Shown here piece by piece: positions 52,601 through 60,402 of a stretch of 64,000 nucleotides of DNA. A program made the translations under genes and the position numbers. Origin of the DNA: Sedimentisphaerales bacterium (GTDB taxonomy: Bacteria > Planctomycetota > Phycisphaerae > Sedimentisphaerales > SG8-4). Location of the stretch: the NCBI GenBank assembly GCA_016932895.1, contig JAFGCA010000821.1, forward strand, positions 1-64,000, written 5' to 3'. Numbering within the stretch: the first letter of the stretch is position 1; every line of letters starts with the position of its first letter. A model generated the notes under the pieces. The model did no database searches, had not been told where the DNA came from, and worked only from the letters and a program-made list of their open reading frames with translations.

Positions 52601-54922
52601 GCCGGGCCAGCCGTTGCCACGAAAAGAGAAACGTTTGATCTCGTGTGGCGATATCCCCGCCATCTTCAGAAGGAACTGAAGACCCGTATAGTTCGACACG
52701 TTCTGACAGAACAGCCCCACGTACAGCTTCACTCGGTCTACAATCTCTGACTGCAAATGCTCGGCGGCGCGGAACGCCTGCAAATAGCACGGCAAACCCA
52801 CGACCGCAAAACGCTTGTCCGTCTGGCCGATGAATCTTATCGCTTCGGCTATAGGCACAGGCAAATACTTGCTGCCCTTGGCCTGCTCCAGATCCTCGAC
52901 ATTGTCCACAATGCTCACAGCGGTTTTCAGCGATGAATCTTCTGAAAAACCGGCGCAAACGACGTAATCCAGTTGCCCCCGTTGCAAGAGGGAACACAGA
53001 ATCGCGGTTACCACCCCCCCGGAAGCCGCATCACGACGTACATTCTCATCGGTCGCATATCCTTCCCAAAAAGACAGGTATGGACCCACATGGGGATCAT
53101 AGCCCCCTTCGTCCGCAGCCTCGTGGGCGGGAGGAATCGCCCGCAAGCCAGGGCAGACCTGTCGGCAACGCCCGCAGTTGCGACACGCGGACGCATCGAC
53201 CACCGGCGCGAAGATGCCGCCTACAATCTCATGGTGAATCACGTCGTCATAAGGACACACCCCTTTGCAGGCCCCGCATCCGACACAAAGACCGTCGGCG
53301 ACCACTTGTGCGATACTCGCCGCTGGAATATCCACGGCACCAACGACACATCCGTCGCGGGATCCTGGAGTGAGAACCGACCCGACGGATTTCTTGGCAG
53401 ATGGAAGTGAAACCGTGTTATCCCTCGGCCGATCTACACTCGCCGCGTGCGTCTTATGTCCCGCCCAACACAGGAACAAACCATCGTCGGCCGGCCTGTT
53501 CTTGTAGCCGACGAAATGCACCTGGCTCTGGAGGCCGTTGTCACGAAGCAGACTCAGCAGTTCCTCTTGATCGAACCAACGCTCCCAGTTCGGCATCGCC
53601 AAGGCACCAAGGCGTTCCTCATTCTTATCGATAATAACCAGGGTTCCGCCTGGAGCGAGGACCCGAGTCAGTTCCCGGACCGCTTCTTTAACCTGGACAA
53701 CATGCTCCAAGGCCTCAATACAGAGAACCGCGTCGAAGCAACCCTCTGCAAAAGGCATGTCCAGTATACCATGCAGCACCGTGCGTATCCCCGGCGGCAC
53801 ATGGCTAAGCATGGCGGCCGAGATGTCCATGGCGGTGATCTCAGCGGTCGGATAATGGCGTTTGAGCATGCTCGCGTACCGCCCTTTGCCACACCCGGCA
53901 TCCAATACCCGCTTTCCGTTCAAATCTCCCAGGTGACGAATGACCGCCTGAACACGTCCGTCCGTCTCCGGGATCGTCGCCTGATAGATATCGACCGTCT
54001 GATCGAAGTGGCTACGAATCTGCTGCTGAGCGGCCTCAATCGCATACTTGACCGCCCAGGCGATTTCTGCATCCTCAAAATAGGCCGCTCCAACACCATA
54101 GGAACCGAAAAATCCGCCACTTGGATTCTGTAGGGCCGACAAAGCCTTCATCGCTGCTTCAGCCCGGTCGATTTCGCCCAAGCGGTACCACACCTGAGCC
54201 AGTTGGGCCAATCCGGGAGCGCATATCCAATCGACATCGTTATAGGCGGGTACGGCACCGTTGGCTTTCTGGAAAGCCGCCACGGAGGCCATTCCGATTC
54301 GAGCCTCCTGCTCGCAGCCAAGCTCGAGTAAGGCTTCCTGGATGTACGCGTAGAAGTGTGTCAAGGCATTGGGCTGCCTGAAATCGGTAAGGCGAACCTT
54401 CTTGAGGTAGTAATCAAGGCTCCGGCGGACGAATTGGATGTACGAAGGTTCGTTAAGAGCGTGCCCGGCCTGCTCTAACGGAGCCAAAGCATAAAGATGA
54501 ATTCCTTCGCTGATCTCGCCGCGAGGGCCCAGACTCCAAGCTGATTTCGATCGTGGGACACGCAAGCGACCGGTCGTGGCATCGGCAGTGCCGATCAGCC
54601 AATCGCAAGCGCGACGCAACGACCGTTCCAGTTTTGGAAGACGATCGAGAAGACTGACCCAACCGCGTATCACCTGACCGGTATCAAAGGCATATCTATC
54701 CGCTGTCCCGGGGGCCGTAAACGCGCCGTCCTGCTGTTGCGCACCAAGAAGCCAGCGAGCGAAGTTGCGCGCCAGTTCATGTTCGCCGCATGCTTGCAGC
54801 GTCGGAATGAGATATCCGGTCACTTCCGGATACGCGATTCGGCGGCGCGAACTGACGGCAACGCCTTCGTTGTCAATGATATGGTTCCGAATCCACTCGA
54901 TACCCTTCGGGATCATACGCAA
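49661..54922 (-). CDS. Five-module fusion: alpha/alpha barrel, methyltransferase, ferredoxin-FrhB, two pyruvyl-transferase-like domains
   Basis: 1753 aa in one frame. Residues 1-300: alpha/alpha toroid like prenyltransferase or glycoside-hydrolase barrels (WLLGAQQQDGAFTAPGTADR; ALQNPSGGFFGSYGVGAAYF). Residues 336-490: class I SAM methyltransferase (VLDAGCGKGRYASMLK at 339-354). Residues 545-591: two 4Fe-4S ligand sets (C546, C549, C552, C556; C580, C583, C586, C590). Residues 615-900: FrhB/F420-dehydrogenase beta-like domain (AASGGVVTAILCSLL; VGLPCYLQAF). Residues 944-1345: polysaccharide pyruvyl transferase (CGMWNLGDEALYQS; LSGRMHPCISSLSAGKPAIN). Residues 1411-1700: a second such domain (GAGWPTNVGNAFIDMGAM; HTDRVHATVATLSYGG). 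Cytoplasmic. It overlaps the epimerase gene by 10 nt. Function unknown; likely sugar modification. Confidence 0.88.
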   Translation of the reverse strand: MRMIPKGIEWIRNHIIDNEGVAVSSRRRIAYPEVTGYLIPTLQACGEHELARNFARWLLGAQQQDGAFTAPGTADRYAFDTGQVIRGWVSLLDRLPKLERSLRRACDWLIGTADATTGRLRVPRSKSAWSLGPRGEISEGIHLYALAPLEQAGHALNEPSYIQFVRRSLDYYLKKVRLTDFRQPNALTHFYAYIQEALLELGCEQEARIGMASVAAFQKANGAVPAYNDVDWICAPGLAQLAQVWYRLGEIDRAEAAMKALSALQNPSGGFFGSYGVGAAYFEDAEIAWAVKYAIEAAQQQIRSHFDQTVDIYQATIPETDGRVQAVIRHLGDLNGKRVLDAGCGKGRYASMLKRHYPTAEITAMDISAAMLSHVPPGIRTVLHGILDMPFAEGCFDAVLCIEALEHVVQVKEAVRELTRVLAPGGTLVIIDKNEERLGALAMPNWERWFDQEELLSLLRDNGLQSQVHFVGYKNRPADDGLFLCWAGHKTHAASVDRPRDNTVSLPSAKKSVGSVLTPGSRDGCVVGAVDIPAASIAQVVADGLCVGCGACKGVCPYDDVIHHEIVGGIFAPVVDASACRNCGRCRQVCPGLRAIPPAHEAADEGGYDPHVGPYLSFWEGYATDENVRRDAASGGVVTAILCSLLQRGQLDYVVCAGFSEDSSLKTAVSIVDNVEDLEQAKGSKYLPVPIAEAIRFIGQTDKRFAVVGLPCYLQAFRAAEHLQSEIVDRVKLYVGLFCQNVSNYTGLQFLLKMAGISPHEIKRFSFRGNGWPGGMTIELISGETKYIPLQKYWPHLQFFHPRRCLVCPDALAEHADIAVGDAWLPEYRGGDPGMSVVVARTRRGQDLLADVVTAKDIAVTRSSLERVKQSQPWLLRHKKDLLPARRDVLGKLGVRLPDCTYPEVTRVDSSSTEETWTFLQKASKACELAREAAGDKTQDTISKVLIVNQCGMWNLGDEALYQSTYELLRESFPYAEIATATHTYGSDKASIGTPLVEQVLVDKALVDRFNGRRIELAKRGEYLADAIALQECFREERMRRLVEAYVSADLIVSRGGDNFTEDYGYPGGFINALQLGIWLKKKVVILGESIGPFRSPKLREEIKTVLSQLSAVIVREEISFRYLTEEIGLSPSQVRLFPDMAFFLRRDRPALLGELREALGVDAGTRYVALFPSSLVHRWLPFGKNRDDRQEAVTRFHIALCRHLTEEMGYHVVLLPHVFKDGKSDRLEAEKIKRALVADDRVHLVEKDYHFWDYRAFIEAHCEFVLSGRMHPCISSLSAGKPAINLVYSHKSEGIVGKLFDCGKLLVDIRQVAGEAQLMEACRRAVREVQANYQAYTEKIRTVYTTLYAQKPTLRKFLVGLATGRCERVREVTLPQDGNALAETERFVGQHLEVPAPRAATERRPEVRKRILYYGAGWPTNVGNAFIDMGAMAALQIAFPDATVGFASEMPRWFFGNYKRYHGEMERNASSFRMDRALDLAALVHCDLVAFAGMAMCEEFVTVNGPTLLKLRQRGIPVILLGTGGYRYDARERSIFAQFLQQLEPAGFIARDARSFDAYKDVVGQACQGIDSAFFLPEAFEPFPLDLPPYVVANFDTTAEPVLPVHGRLLLRTHHSCWSVPDAHFEQDNTLISDIPQDYLTLYANADEVHTDRVHATVATLSYGGRAQFYHPTPRGSLFSVLGLDDIKKRPVRLDMDLLQRRKLHQIEALKNIAGFALDAGVSSDGKHRVMEFRADSRSTKCTACTAATPTR

Positions 54923-56046
54923 ACCTCCGCTCGTCTGGCGGCAGCCAGGAGACTTTCACAAATTCGCTCGGCGGCGTGTCCGTCGCCGTAGGGGTTTTCG
55001 GCGTTCGCCATGGTTTCGTAGGCCACCGCGTCCTTCATCAACGCCGTGACGTTCTGGACGATGTGCTCCGATCGCGTGCCAACGAGCCGGGCGGCGCCGG
55101 TCGCCACGGCCTCCGGCCGCTCCGTAGTATCGCGTAATACGAGGACCGGCTTGCCTACACCGGGAGCCTCTTCCTGAAGTCCGCCCGAATCCGTGAGAAC
55201 CAAATGGGCGCGGTTCAACAGGTGTGCGAACGACAGGTAATCCAGCGGAGCCAACAAGGTGACGCCGGGGACGTTCCCCAGACGCCGGCGTACCGGATCG
55301 GCCACGTTGGGATTTGGATGGACGGGATAAACGATATGCAACCGCCCGGCGAAACGGTTCGTGATATCGACCAGCCCGTCGCAAATGGACTGGATCGGGG
55401 CGCCGAAATTCTCGCGCCGATGGGCCGTGACGAGCAGGATTGGCTTCTCGCGTGCGGCGTGAGGAAGAATCGCATCCAGATCGCACGGCCGCCGAAGAAC
55501 GTCCAGCAGCGCGTCGATAACCGGATTGCCCGTCACGTGAATCTGGTCGCGGCCCACCCCTTCCCGGAGCAGATTGGCGCGGGCCGTCTCGGTCGGGGCC
55601 CAGTGCATATCGGCCACGAGCCCCGTGATGCGACGATTCACCTCCTCCGGGAACGGCTCGTGCTTGTTGTGCGTCCGCAGCCCGGCCTCGACGTGGCCAA
55701 CCCTCGTGCGCCGATGATACGCCGCCAGACTCGCCACCATCGCGGTGGTCGTGTCGCCCTGCACCAACACCCAATCGGGGCGTTCGGCCTCGATGATAGG
55801 GTCCAGCAGCACGAATACGCGTCCGGCCACCTCCGATGGATTCTGCCCCCGAGCCATCACATTCAGATCGTAATCCGGGCGGATGTTGAAAACGGCCAGA
55901 ACGTCATCCAGCAGCGTGCGATGCTGCGCTGTTACGCACACACAACAATCGAACGCCTCCGGCCGGCCGCTCATCGCTTTCACAATCGGGGCCATTTTGA
56001 TCGCTTCCGGCCGTGTTCCTATAACGATTAGGACTTTCATATTCAT
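54913..56046 (-). CDS. wecB: UDP-N-acetylglucosamine 2-epimerase (non-hydrolysing)
   Basis: 377 aa. The N-terminal VLIVIGTRPEAIKMAPIVKA is the family hallmark. Others are VQGDTTTAMVASLAAYHRRT, VGHVEAGLRTHNKHEPFPEE, RRITGLVADMHWAPTETARA, LVTAHRRENFGAPIQSICDG and the closing SGGLQEEAPGVGKPVLVLRD. It converts UDP-GlcNAc to UDP-ManNAc and so supplies an activated sugar for the nearby glycosyltransferases. The ATG at 56046 overlaps the upstream stop (ATGA). ManNAc, ManNAcA or derivatives are likely in the flagellar glycan. No dehydrogenase (WecC) lies beside it. Confidence 0.92.
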   Translation of the reverse strand: MNMKVLIVIGTRPEAIKMAPIVKAMSGRPEAFDCCVCVTAQHRTLLDDVLAVFNIRPDYDLNVMARGQNPSEVAGRVFVLLDPIIEAERPDWVLVQGDTTTAMVASLAAYHRRTRVGHVEAGLRTHNKHEPFPEEVNRRITGLVADMHWAPTETARANLLREGVGRDQIHVTGNPVIDALLDVLRRPCDLDAILPHAAREKPILLVTAHRRENFGAPIQSICDGLVDITNRFAGRLHIVYPVHPNPNVADPVRRRLGNVPGVTLLAPLDYLSFAHLLNRAHLVLTDSGGLQEEAPGVGKPVLVLRDTTERPEAVATGAARLVGTRSEHIVQNVTALMKDAVAYETMANAENPYGDGHAAERICESLLAAARRAEVCV

Positions 56047-56393
56047 GTGAGGTTCTGATGGTAAGTCCGGATGACTCGGCGGCCTTTACGCGCCAACTCG
56101 ATCTGCCCGCGGGCCTCGCGGCGAGCCGTGGCCAGGGCCAACCCGAGACGGCTATATAGCGTCTCCAGCCTGGGCCGCATCTCATGGAACGCCGGGGTTT
56201 CGGTCACCGACGTATCCGTCATCCGAAGGACCAGAGTATCGGTCTCTTGGGCGAGCCTTTCCGCAGCCGCTACGTCACCGTGCAGCAGCAAGTCCACCTG
56301 ACGCTGCAAGAGTTCCTGGAGGTCGTCCAGGAGCTGCTGGGCGCAATCACGCTTGCGGCGGTCCTCGGCTGGGTCCATCTCGAAGTCCTTCAT
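56043..56393 (-). CDS. Small helical protein, possible FliT/FlgN-like chaperone
   Basis: 116 aa, predicted all-helical and strongly charged: CAQQLLDDLQELLQRQVDLL, AAERLAQETDTLVLRM, RPRLETLYSRLGLALATARR and a basic end (ARKGRRVIRTYHQNL). No catalytic motif. Size, helical character and position in an operon ending in fliD fit a flagellar export chaperone such as FliT, which binds FliD, but no diagnostic FliT motif is visible, so the call is inference. Both ends overlap neighbours by 4 nt. Confidence 0.55.
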   Translation of the reverse strand: MKDFEMDPAEDRRKRDCAQQLLDDLQELLQRQVDLLLHGDVAAAERLAQETDTLVLRMTDTSVTETPAFHEMRPRLETLYSRLGLALATARREARGQIELARKGRRVIRTYHQNLT

Positions 56394-57007
56394 TGCACTG
56401 CCGCCAGGTTGTGTTCGACTTCTTCGAGCAGGTTTGCGGCGTCGCGGTTGGTCGGCTCCAAAGCGAGCAGGTTCAGCAACGTATTTCTGGCCTGTTCCGG
56501 CCGGCTGTCCTTTAGATACAACGCCGCCAATGCAAACAGCACGGACGTGTCACCCGGGTGCATCTGCAGATATACCTCAAGATAATAGATGACCTTGGCA
56601 AACGAACCCATCTCGCACGAGACCTGGAACAGACCCAGCAGAACCGAAATGTTGTCCGTATCCAATTCCAACGACTTCATGTAGAGATCGAAGGCCTGCG
56701 GATAATCCTGTCGCCGCTGCGCGACCATGGCCAGACCGGCGTGCGCCTTGGCGCAGTTGGCATCCAATCGACAGGCGACCCGAAACGCAATCTCGGCCTC
56801 ATCGAGCTGGTCCTTCTGCAAGGCCGCCACCCCCAGGCCGACGTACGGTCCGGGCTCGTCGGGACCGAGCGAAGCGGCCTTCTCGTAGCAGCGCTGGGCC
56901 TGGCCGTAATCCCCCACCGACGTGTAGCAGTCCCCCATCTCGCGCAACACCTCGTAATGCTGGGTGTGCTTGTGTTTTTCCACCTCGTTCGTTCGTGCCG
57001 TATCCAT
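56390..57007 (-). CDS. TPR-repeat protein
   Basis: 205 aa made of about five TPR units: EVLREMGDCYTSVGDYGQAQ RCYEKAA, PYVGLGVAALQKDQLDEAEI, KAHAGLAMVAQRRQDYPQAF, LLGLFQVSCEMGSFAKVIYY and LFALAALYLKDSRPEQARNT. TPR arrays mediate protein-protein contacts, and soluble TPR proteins in flagellar-glycan loci could scaffold glycosyltransferases on their substrate. The start is ATG 57007. A 36-nt gap separates it from the upstream GT2 gene. Confidence 0.85.
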   Translation of the reverse strand: MDTARTNEVEKHKHTQHYEVLREMGDCYTSVGDYGQAQRCYEKAASLGPDEPGPYVGLGVAALQKDQLDEAEIAFRVACRLDANCAKAHAGLAMVAQRRQDYPQAFDLYMKSLELDTDNISVLLGLFQVSCEMGSFAKVIYYLEVYLQMHPGDTSVLFALAALYLKDSRPEQARNTLLNLLALEPTNRDAANLLEEVEHNLAAVQ

Positions 57008-57043
57008 GTTCGTCCCGGTCCTACAGCTTTGAAAACGCTCTGG

Positions 57044-58690
57044 TTATGAGTGACGCGAGTCCTTCCCTGAGGTTGCCGTCGAAGGACGACCCCTGGAGAG
57101 CCACTGCTCGGCGCGCTCCAGCAAATGAATGGCCGCGGCCACATTCTTCTTCCCGCGACAAATCTTCGCCTCGAGAAGCAGCGTGTCCACGGTGGGCCGC
57201 TGTTGATTGACTTGGTGACTGCACCGGCCCGCCTCGGCGAGATGTCCGCCTTCAAAGTACGCGCGGGCCGCCATGGTCTTCATCCATATTTCGTTGTGAT
57301 GACGCTCGGCCATGGACTCGAACAGGCGGGCCGCCGTCCCCCAGTTGCCGTCGTCCATGGCCACCTTCGCCTGACGCAACAACTCATCGAACTGAAAGGG
57401 TAGCTCTTCTTCTCGCGGCCGGCGCACCCGAATCCTGGCGGCCGTCAATGACGCTTCGACCGAAAGATGCGGATGGGCTCTTCGCGGCTGAGACAAGTCG
57501 GTCCGTCGCAGTACGGCCGCCCAGGAAAAGCCGGCGGCCCCATCGATCAGGAACCCTTCCCGGCTGGTGCTGTTAATCAAGGCATACAGCGGATTCTCGA
57601 CCCACATTTCCTCGACGGGGAAGCCTACCGGCACGATGGCCACGTAATCGGCCTCAATCTGCTGCAAAGCCACATCGACCCGTTCGGCCGGCGAACTCTG
57701 AGACTCCACCCGCACCGGCACCACATTGGGCATCTCGACGTTCAAACGCGAACGTTCCGCCGGCAGCAGAGGAAGGTAGAGCTTGTACGGATAGAACGTA
57801 TGGCGCCAGATCCGCAGCATGGTATCGGCGACGCCCTGGTCCAGACTGTCAACCAGCAGGATGATCGCCAAGTCGGCGATCTTGGGCCACGGCTTGGCAG
57901 GGCGCGTCGTGCGAATGGCCAGGATGTTCCGCAGATAAACCTCCGCGTCCCTGCGCTGTTGAAAGGAGATGCGATCCGACGCGCCGACCGGACTGTAGAA
58001 CTCTCCGGTAATCGACGAGACGTGCTGGAAATTGGAGAAGAACGCCAGCCGCCGCGTCATGTCCCAATCGATGAGAATCGTAAGGCTCTCGTTGTACGGC
58101 CCCGTCCTGTCCAGCAGATCACGCCGATGCATCAGAGAGACGTGCAGCGCGTGGTTGAAGTACAGCATCAGGAAGCGGTCAAAGTCGCGACTGATTTCCA
58201 CGTGCTTGCTCAAGATCTGCCGGCTGCCGTCCGGCAGCACATTGCAATAGCTCTTGTATAAATCACTGTAGGCCACTCGGCAGTCGGTCCCGTTTTCCAG
58301 GGCGGCGACGAGGTGTTCGACATGGTGGGGGTAATAGATGTCGTCATCATCAAGATAGGCCACATACTTTCCCCGGGCTCCGGCCAGTGCCTCGTTGAGG
58401 CAATGCGGCTTGCCACGGTTCTCTTTCCGGTCGATGAAAACGACACGAGAGTCGTTCGACGAACGCACCACGTCGCCGACATCTTCGCCACCGTCATTGA
58501 TGACGAAGATCTCGAGATTGCGGTGCGTTTGTTGCACCACAGACGCCAGTGCCTGCGCCAGATAGCGACGCCGGTTGAACGTGGGCAGCAACACGCTGAC
58601 CAGGGGGCCTCGTCGTCCTCCCCCGTTCCAGGTGGCCTCCGGTGTTGCGCTTGCCCCGAAGTCTCCGGCTATCTTGGATGAATTTAGCAT
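57044..58690 (-). CDS. Family 2 glycosyltransferase with C-terminal helical extension
   Basis: About 548 aa from ATG 58690; a GTG at 58705 overlapping the previous stop is possible. The GT2 domain (about residues 30-260) has LVSVLLPTFNRRRYLAQALA, VVQQTHRNLEIFVINDGGED and the metal site AYLDDDDIYYPHHVEHLVAA. After about 300 residues of mixed fold the end carries a helical TPR-like part (LRQAKVAMDDGNWGTAARLF, AARAYFEGGHLAEAGRCSHQ). No TM segments. It shares this GT2-plus-TPR plan with the neighbouring glycosyltransferases, suggesting a protein O-glycosylation set. Confidence 0.86.
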   Translation of the reverse strand: MLNSSKIAGDFGASATPEATWNGGGRRGPLVSVLLPTFNRRRYLAQALASVVQQTHRNLEIFVINDGGEDVGDVVRSSNDSRVVFIDRKENRGKPHCLNEALAGARGKYVAYLDDDDIYYPHHVEHLVAALENGTDCRVAYSDLYKSYCNVLPDGSRQILSKHVEISRDFDRFLMLYFNHALHVSLMHRRDLLDRTGPYNESLTILIDWDMTRRLAFFSNFQHVSSITGEFYSPVGASDRISFQQRRDAEVYLRNILAIRTTRPAKPWPKIADLAIILLVDSLDQGVADTMLRIWRHTFYPYKLYLPLLPAERSRLNVEMPNVVPVRVESQSSPAERVDVALQQIEADYVAIVPVGFPVEEMWVENPLYALINSTSREGFLIDGAAGFSWAAVLRRTDLSQPRRAHPHLSVEASLTAARIRVRRPREEELPFQFDELLRQAKVAMDDGNWGTAARLFESMAERHHNEIWMKTMAARAYFEGGHLAEAGRCSHQVNQQRPTVDTLLLEAKICRGKKNVAAAIHLLERAEQWLSRGRPSTATSGKDSRHS

Positions 58691-58704
58691 CACGGGAAAA
58701 ACCA

Positions 58705-60216
58705 CTACCTCAAGCGCACAGCGTCTTCGGGCCCGGCTCCCACAAAACCATCCACAGTGCCGATGCCGACGCCCGGCGCGGCCCCCTGTCCGTCGAGGCC
58801 ACGGCGCGGCGGCAGCTCGATCTCACTCTCAAGCTGGGTGAGAATTCCGTTGACCTTGCGCAACTGCCCGGCAAGGGCAAAATGCTCTTCGATGAAGCGC
58901 CGGTAGGCGTCCGGATCGTAGTCGCCGCCGAGCACCTGCTCGCAGAACTGCTCGGCGATATTGAACAGATAGCGGCCCGGGAAGAGCTTCTCGGCCCCCG
59001 GGAAGTTGTGAATGACCGGCTTCAAGCCGCACGCCATCCCCGTCAACAGCCCTTCCACCTGGCTTTCACCGATGCCCCCGGCCACAACGTAATGCTTGTC
59101 ACTCAGCCAGCCGTCCAGGTCGCTTGGGTACGGCTCAAAGATCACTACGCCCGAGAGGCCGAGCGTCTCGACCATATGTCGAACGTACTGCTCCAGCATC
59201 GGACTCTCGAAGCTGCCCGAGAAAAACAGCTTGTATGCCGTATCGATATAGTGCAGCTTCTGCATGCATTGCAGGAGCAAAGCGGGATTGGACTCCAGGG
59301 TCAGACGCCCCATGCAAGCCAGGTGCTTTCCTCGTTCGCGCCGACGCAAGGCATACCGGTCCAGGTTGACCGCGTTGGGAATCACGGCAAGGCGAGTGCG
59401 GTTCCGAAGATCGGGAACCTCCTGCAACAATGCCTCCTCCACGGCGGAGCTGCCGATCTGCACCAGAATACTCACATTCTCCCACCGCACGTCCCTGGCC
59501 CAGTTCTCCCGCACGTCCGAGCGACGCAGGCTGGCAATGATCCTGCCCGGGCCGCCTTGCTGCGAAGCGTCCACAAGCATCCGTCCTCCTCCGTCGAACC
59601 ACGCGATATCGCATTGTTCCATCAGGGCGGAGATCCCATCCGGCCGTCGTCCGTCGTAGAACGTGGTTGGGAACCGCTGCTGCACGAACTCGCAAATATC
59701 GGCCAGAGCCCCATCCTCACCGACACCGCCCCGGAAGAACGACACTCGCAGGCGTTTGCTCCGGACGACCTCCAGAATCGGCCGCAGCACCTCCTGCTCG
59801 GGCCACAACCGGTAGGACCGAAGAAGCACCTCTATGGCCGGGCCCTTCTGGTCCTGGTCGAGCAGCAACGTCGCCGCTCGGTTCAATAAATCAACGTTGA
59901 GAATTCGCATTCGCTCCATTTCGTCGAACAGTTCTGCCGCCTCCGCAGCCCGCCCCCCGGCCATGTACGCCTCCGCCAGATTCCACAGAATCTCCCCGCT
60001 GGAGCCCTGGAGATGCCTCGCCTCGGTCAAATAGGCAATGGCGTCGTCCGTGCGACCCAGGCAGTGCAGGATGGCTCCGGCGTCGTTGAGGGCTTCGGCA
60101 TCCTGCGGGGCGATCCGCAGATGCTCCTGTATGCAGTTCAAACCCTCCTGATGCTTGCCGGCCTCGGCCAGTTGTAAACCTCTTGCGTAGTAGTCCGAAC
60201 GTGGCTGCACTGTCAT
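58705..60216 (-). CDS. TPR-GT4 glycosyltransferase, first gene of the glycan/fliD operon
   Basis: 503 aa. Residues 1-140 are TPR repeats (YYARGLQLAEAGKHQEGLNC, LNDAGAILHCLGRTDDAIAY, ILWNLAEAYMAGGRAAEAAE). The rest is a GT-B fold: LAVIPNAVNLDRYALRRRER, HLACMGRLTLESNPALLLQC, GIGESQVEGLLTGMACGLKP VIHNFPGAEKLFPGR. This donor site resembles module 2 of the 1729-aa protein (NYPGA, NFPGA), so the two are paralogues. It is preceded by a sigma-54-type promoter about 47 nt before its ATG. Confidence 0.86.
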   Translation of the reverse strand: MTVQPRSDYYARGLQLAEAGKHQEGLNCIQEHLRIAPQDAEALNDAGAILHCLGRTDDAIAYLTEARHLQGSSGEILWNLAEAYMAGGRAAEAAELFDEMERMRILNVDLLNRAATLLLDQDQKGPAIEVLLRSYRLWPEQEVLRPILEVVRSKRLRVSFFRGGVGEDGALADICEFVQQRFPTTFYDGRRPDGISALMEQCDIAWFDGGGRMLVDASQQGGPGRIIASLRRSDVRENWARDVRWENVSILVQIGSSAVEEALLQEVPDLRNRTRLAVIPNAVNLDRYALRRRERGKHLACMGRLTLESNPALLLQCMQKLHYIDTAYKLFFSGSFESPMLEQYVRHMVETLGLSGVVIFEPYPSDLDGWLSDKHYVVAGGIGESQVEGLLTGMACGLKPVIHNFPGAEKLFPGRYLFNIAEQFCEQVLGGDYDPDAYRRFIEEHFALAGQLRKVNGILTQLESEIELPPRRGLDGQGAAPGVGIGTVDGFVGAGPEDAVRLR

Positions 60217-60273
60217 TGCTTGTACTCCCGTCTGACAAACCCTTGTTTCCAGGTCATCCTGCCCTCATGTCAC

Positions 60274-60289
60274 TGCAAATTTCATGCCG
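60274..60289 (-). promoter_or_regulatory. Sigma-54-type promoter of the glycan/fliD operon
   Basis: On the minus strand CGGCATGAAATTTGCA, matching TGGCAC-N5-TTGCA at 8 of 10 core positions, with exact GG-N10-GC spacing. Expected transcript start is near 60263, 47 nt before the ATG of the TPR-GT4 gene. The only other outlet upstream is flgL. Confidence 0.7.
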
Positions 60290-60402
60290 CCCAGGAAAAA
60301 CGCGATTTCGTCTCATTCAAGACGCTTCCCCGCATGACGCCGGATAGAAATCAAACACCAACGTCTGCAAACCAGCCACCCCGCCACGTCCCTCCCCAGC
60401 GG

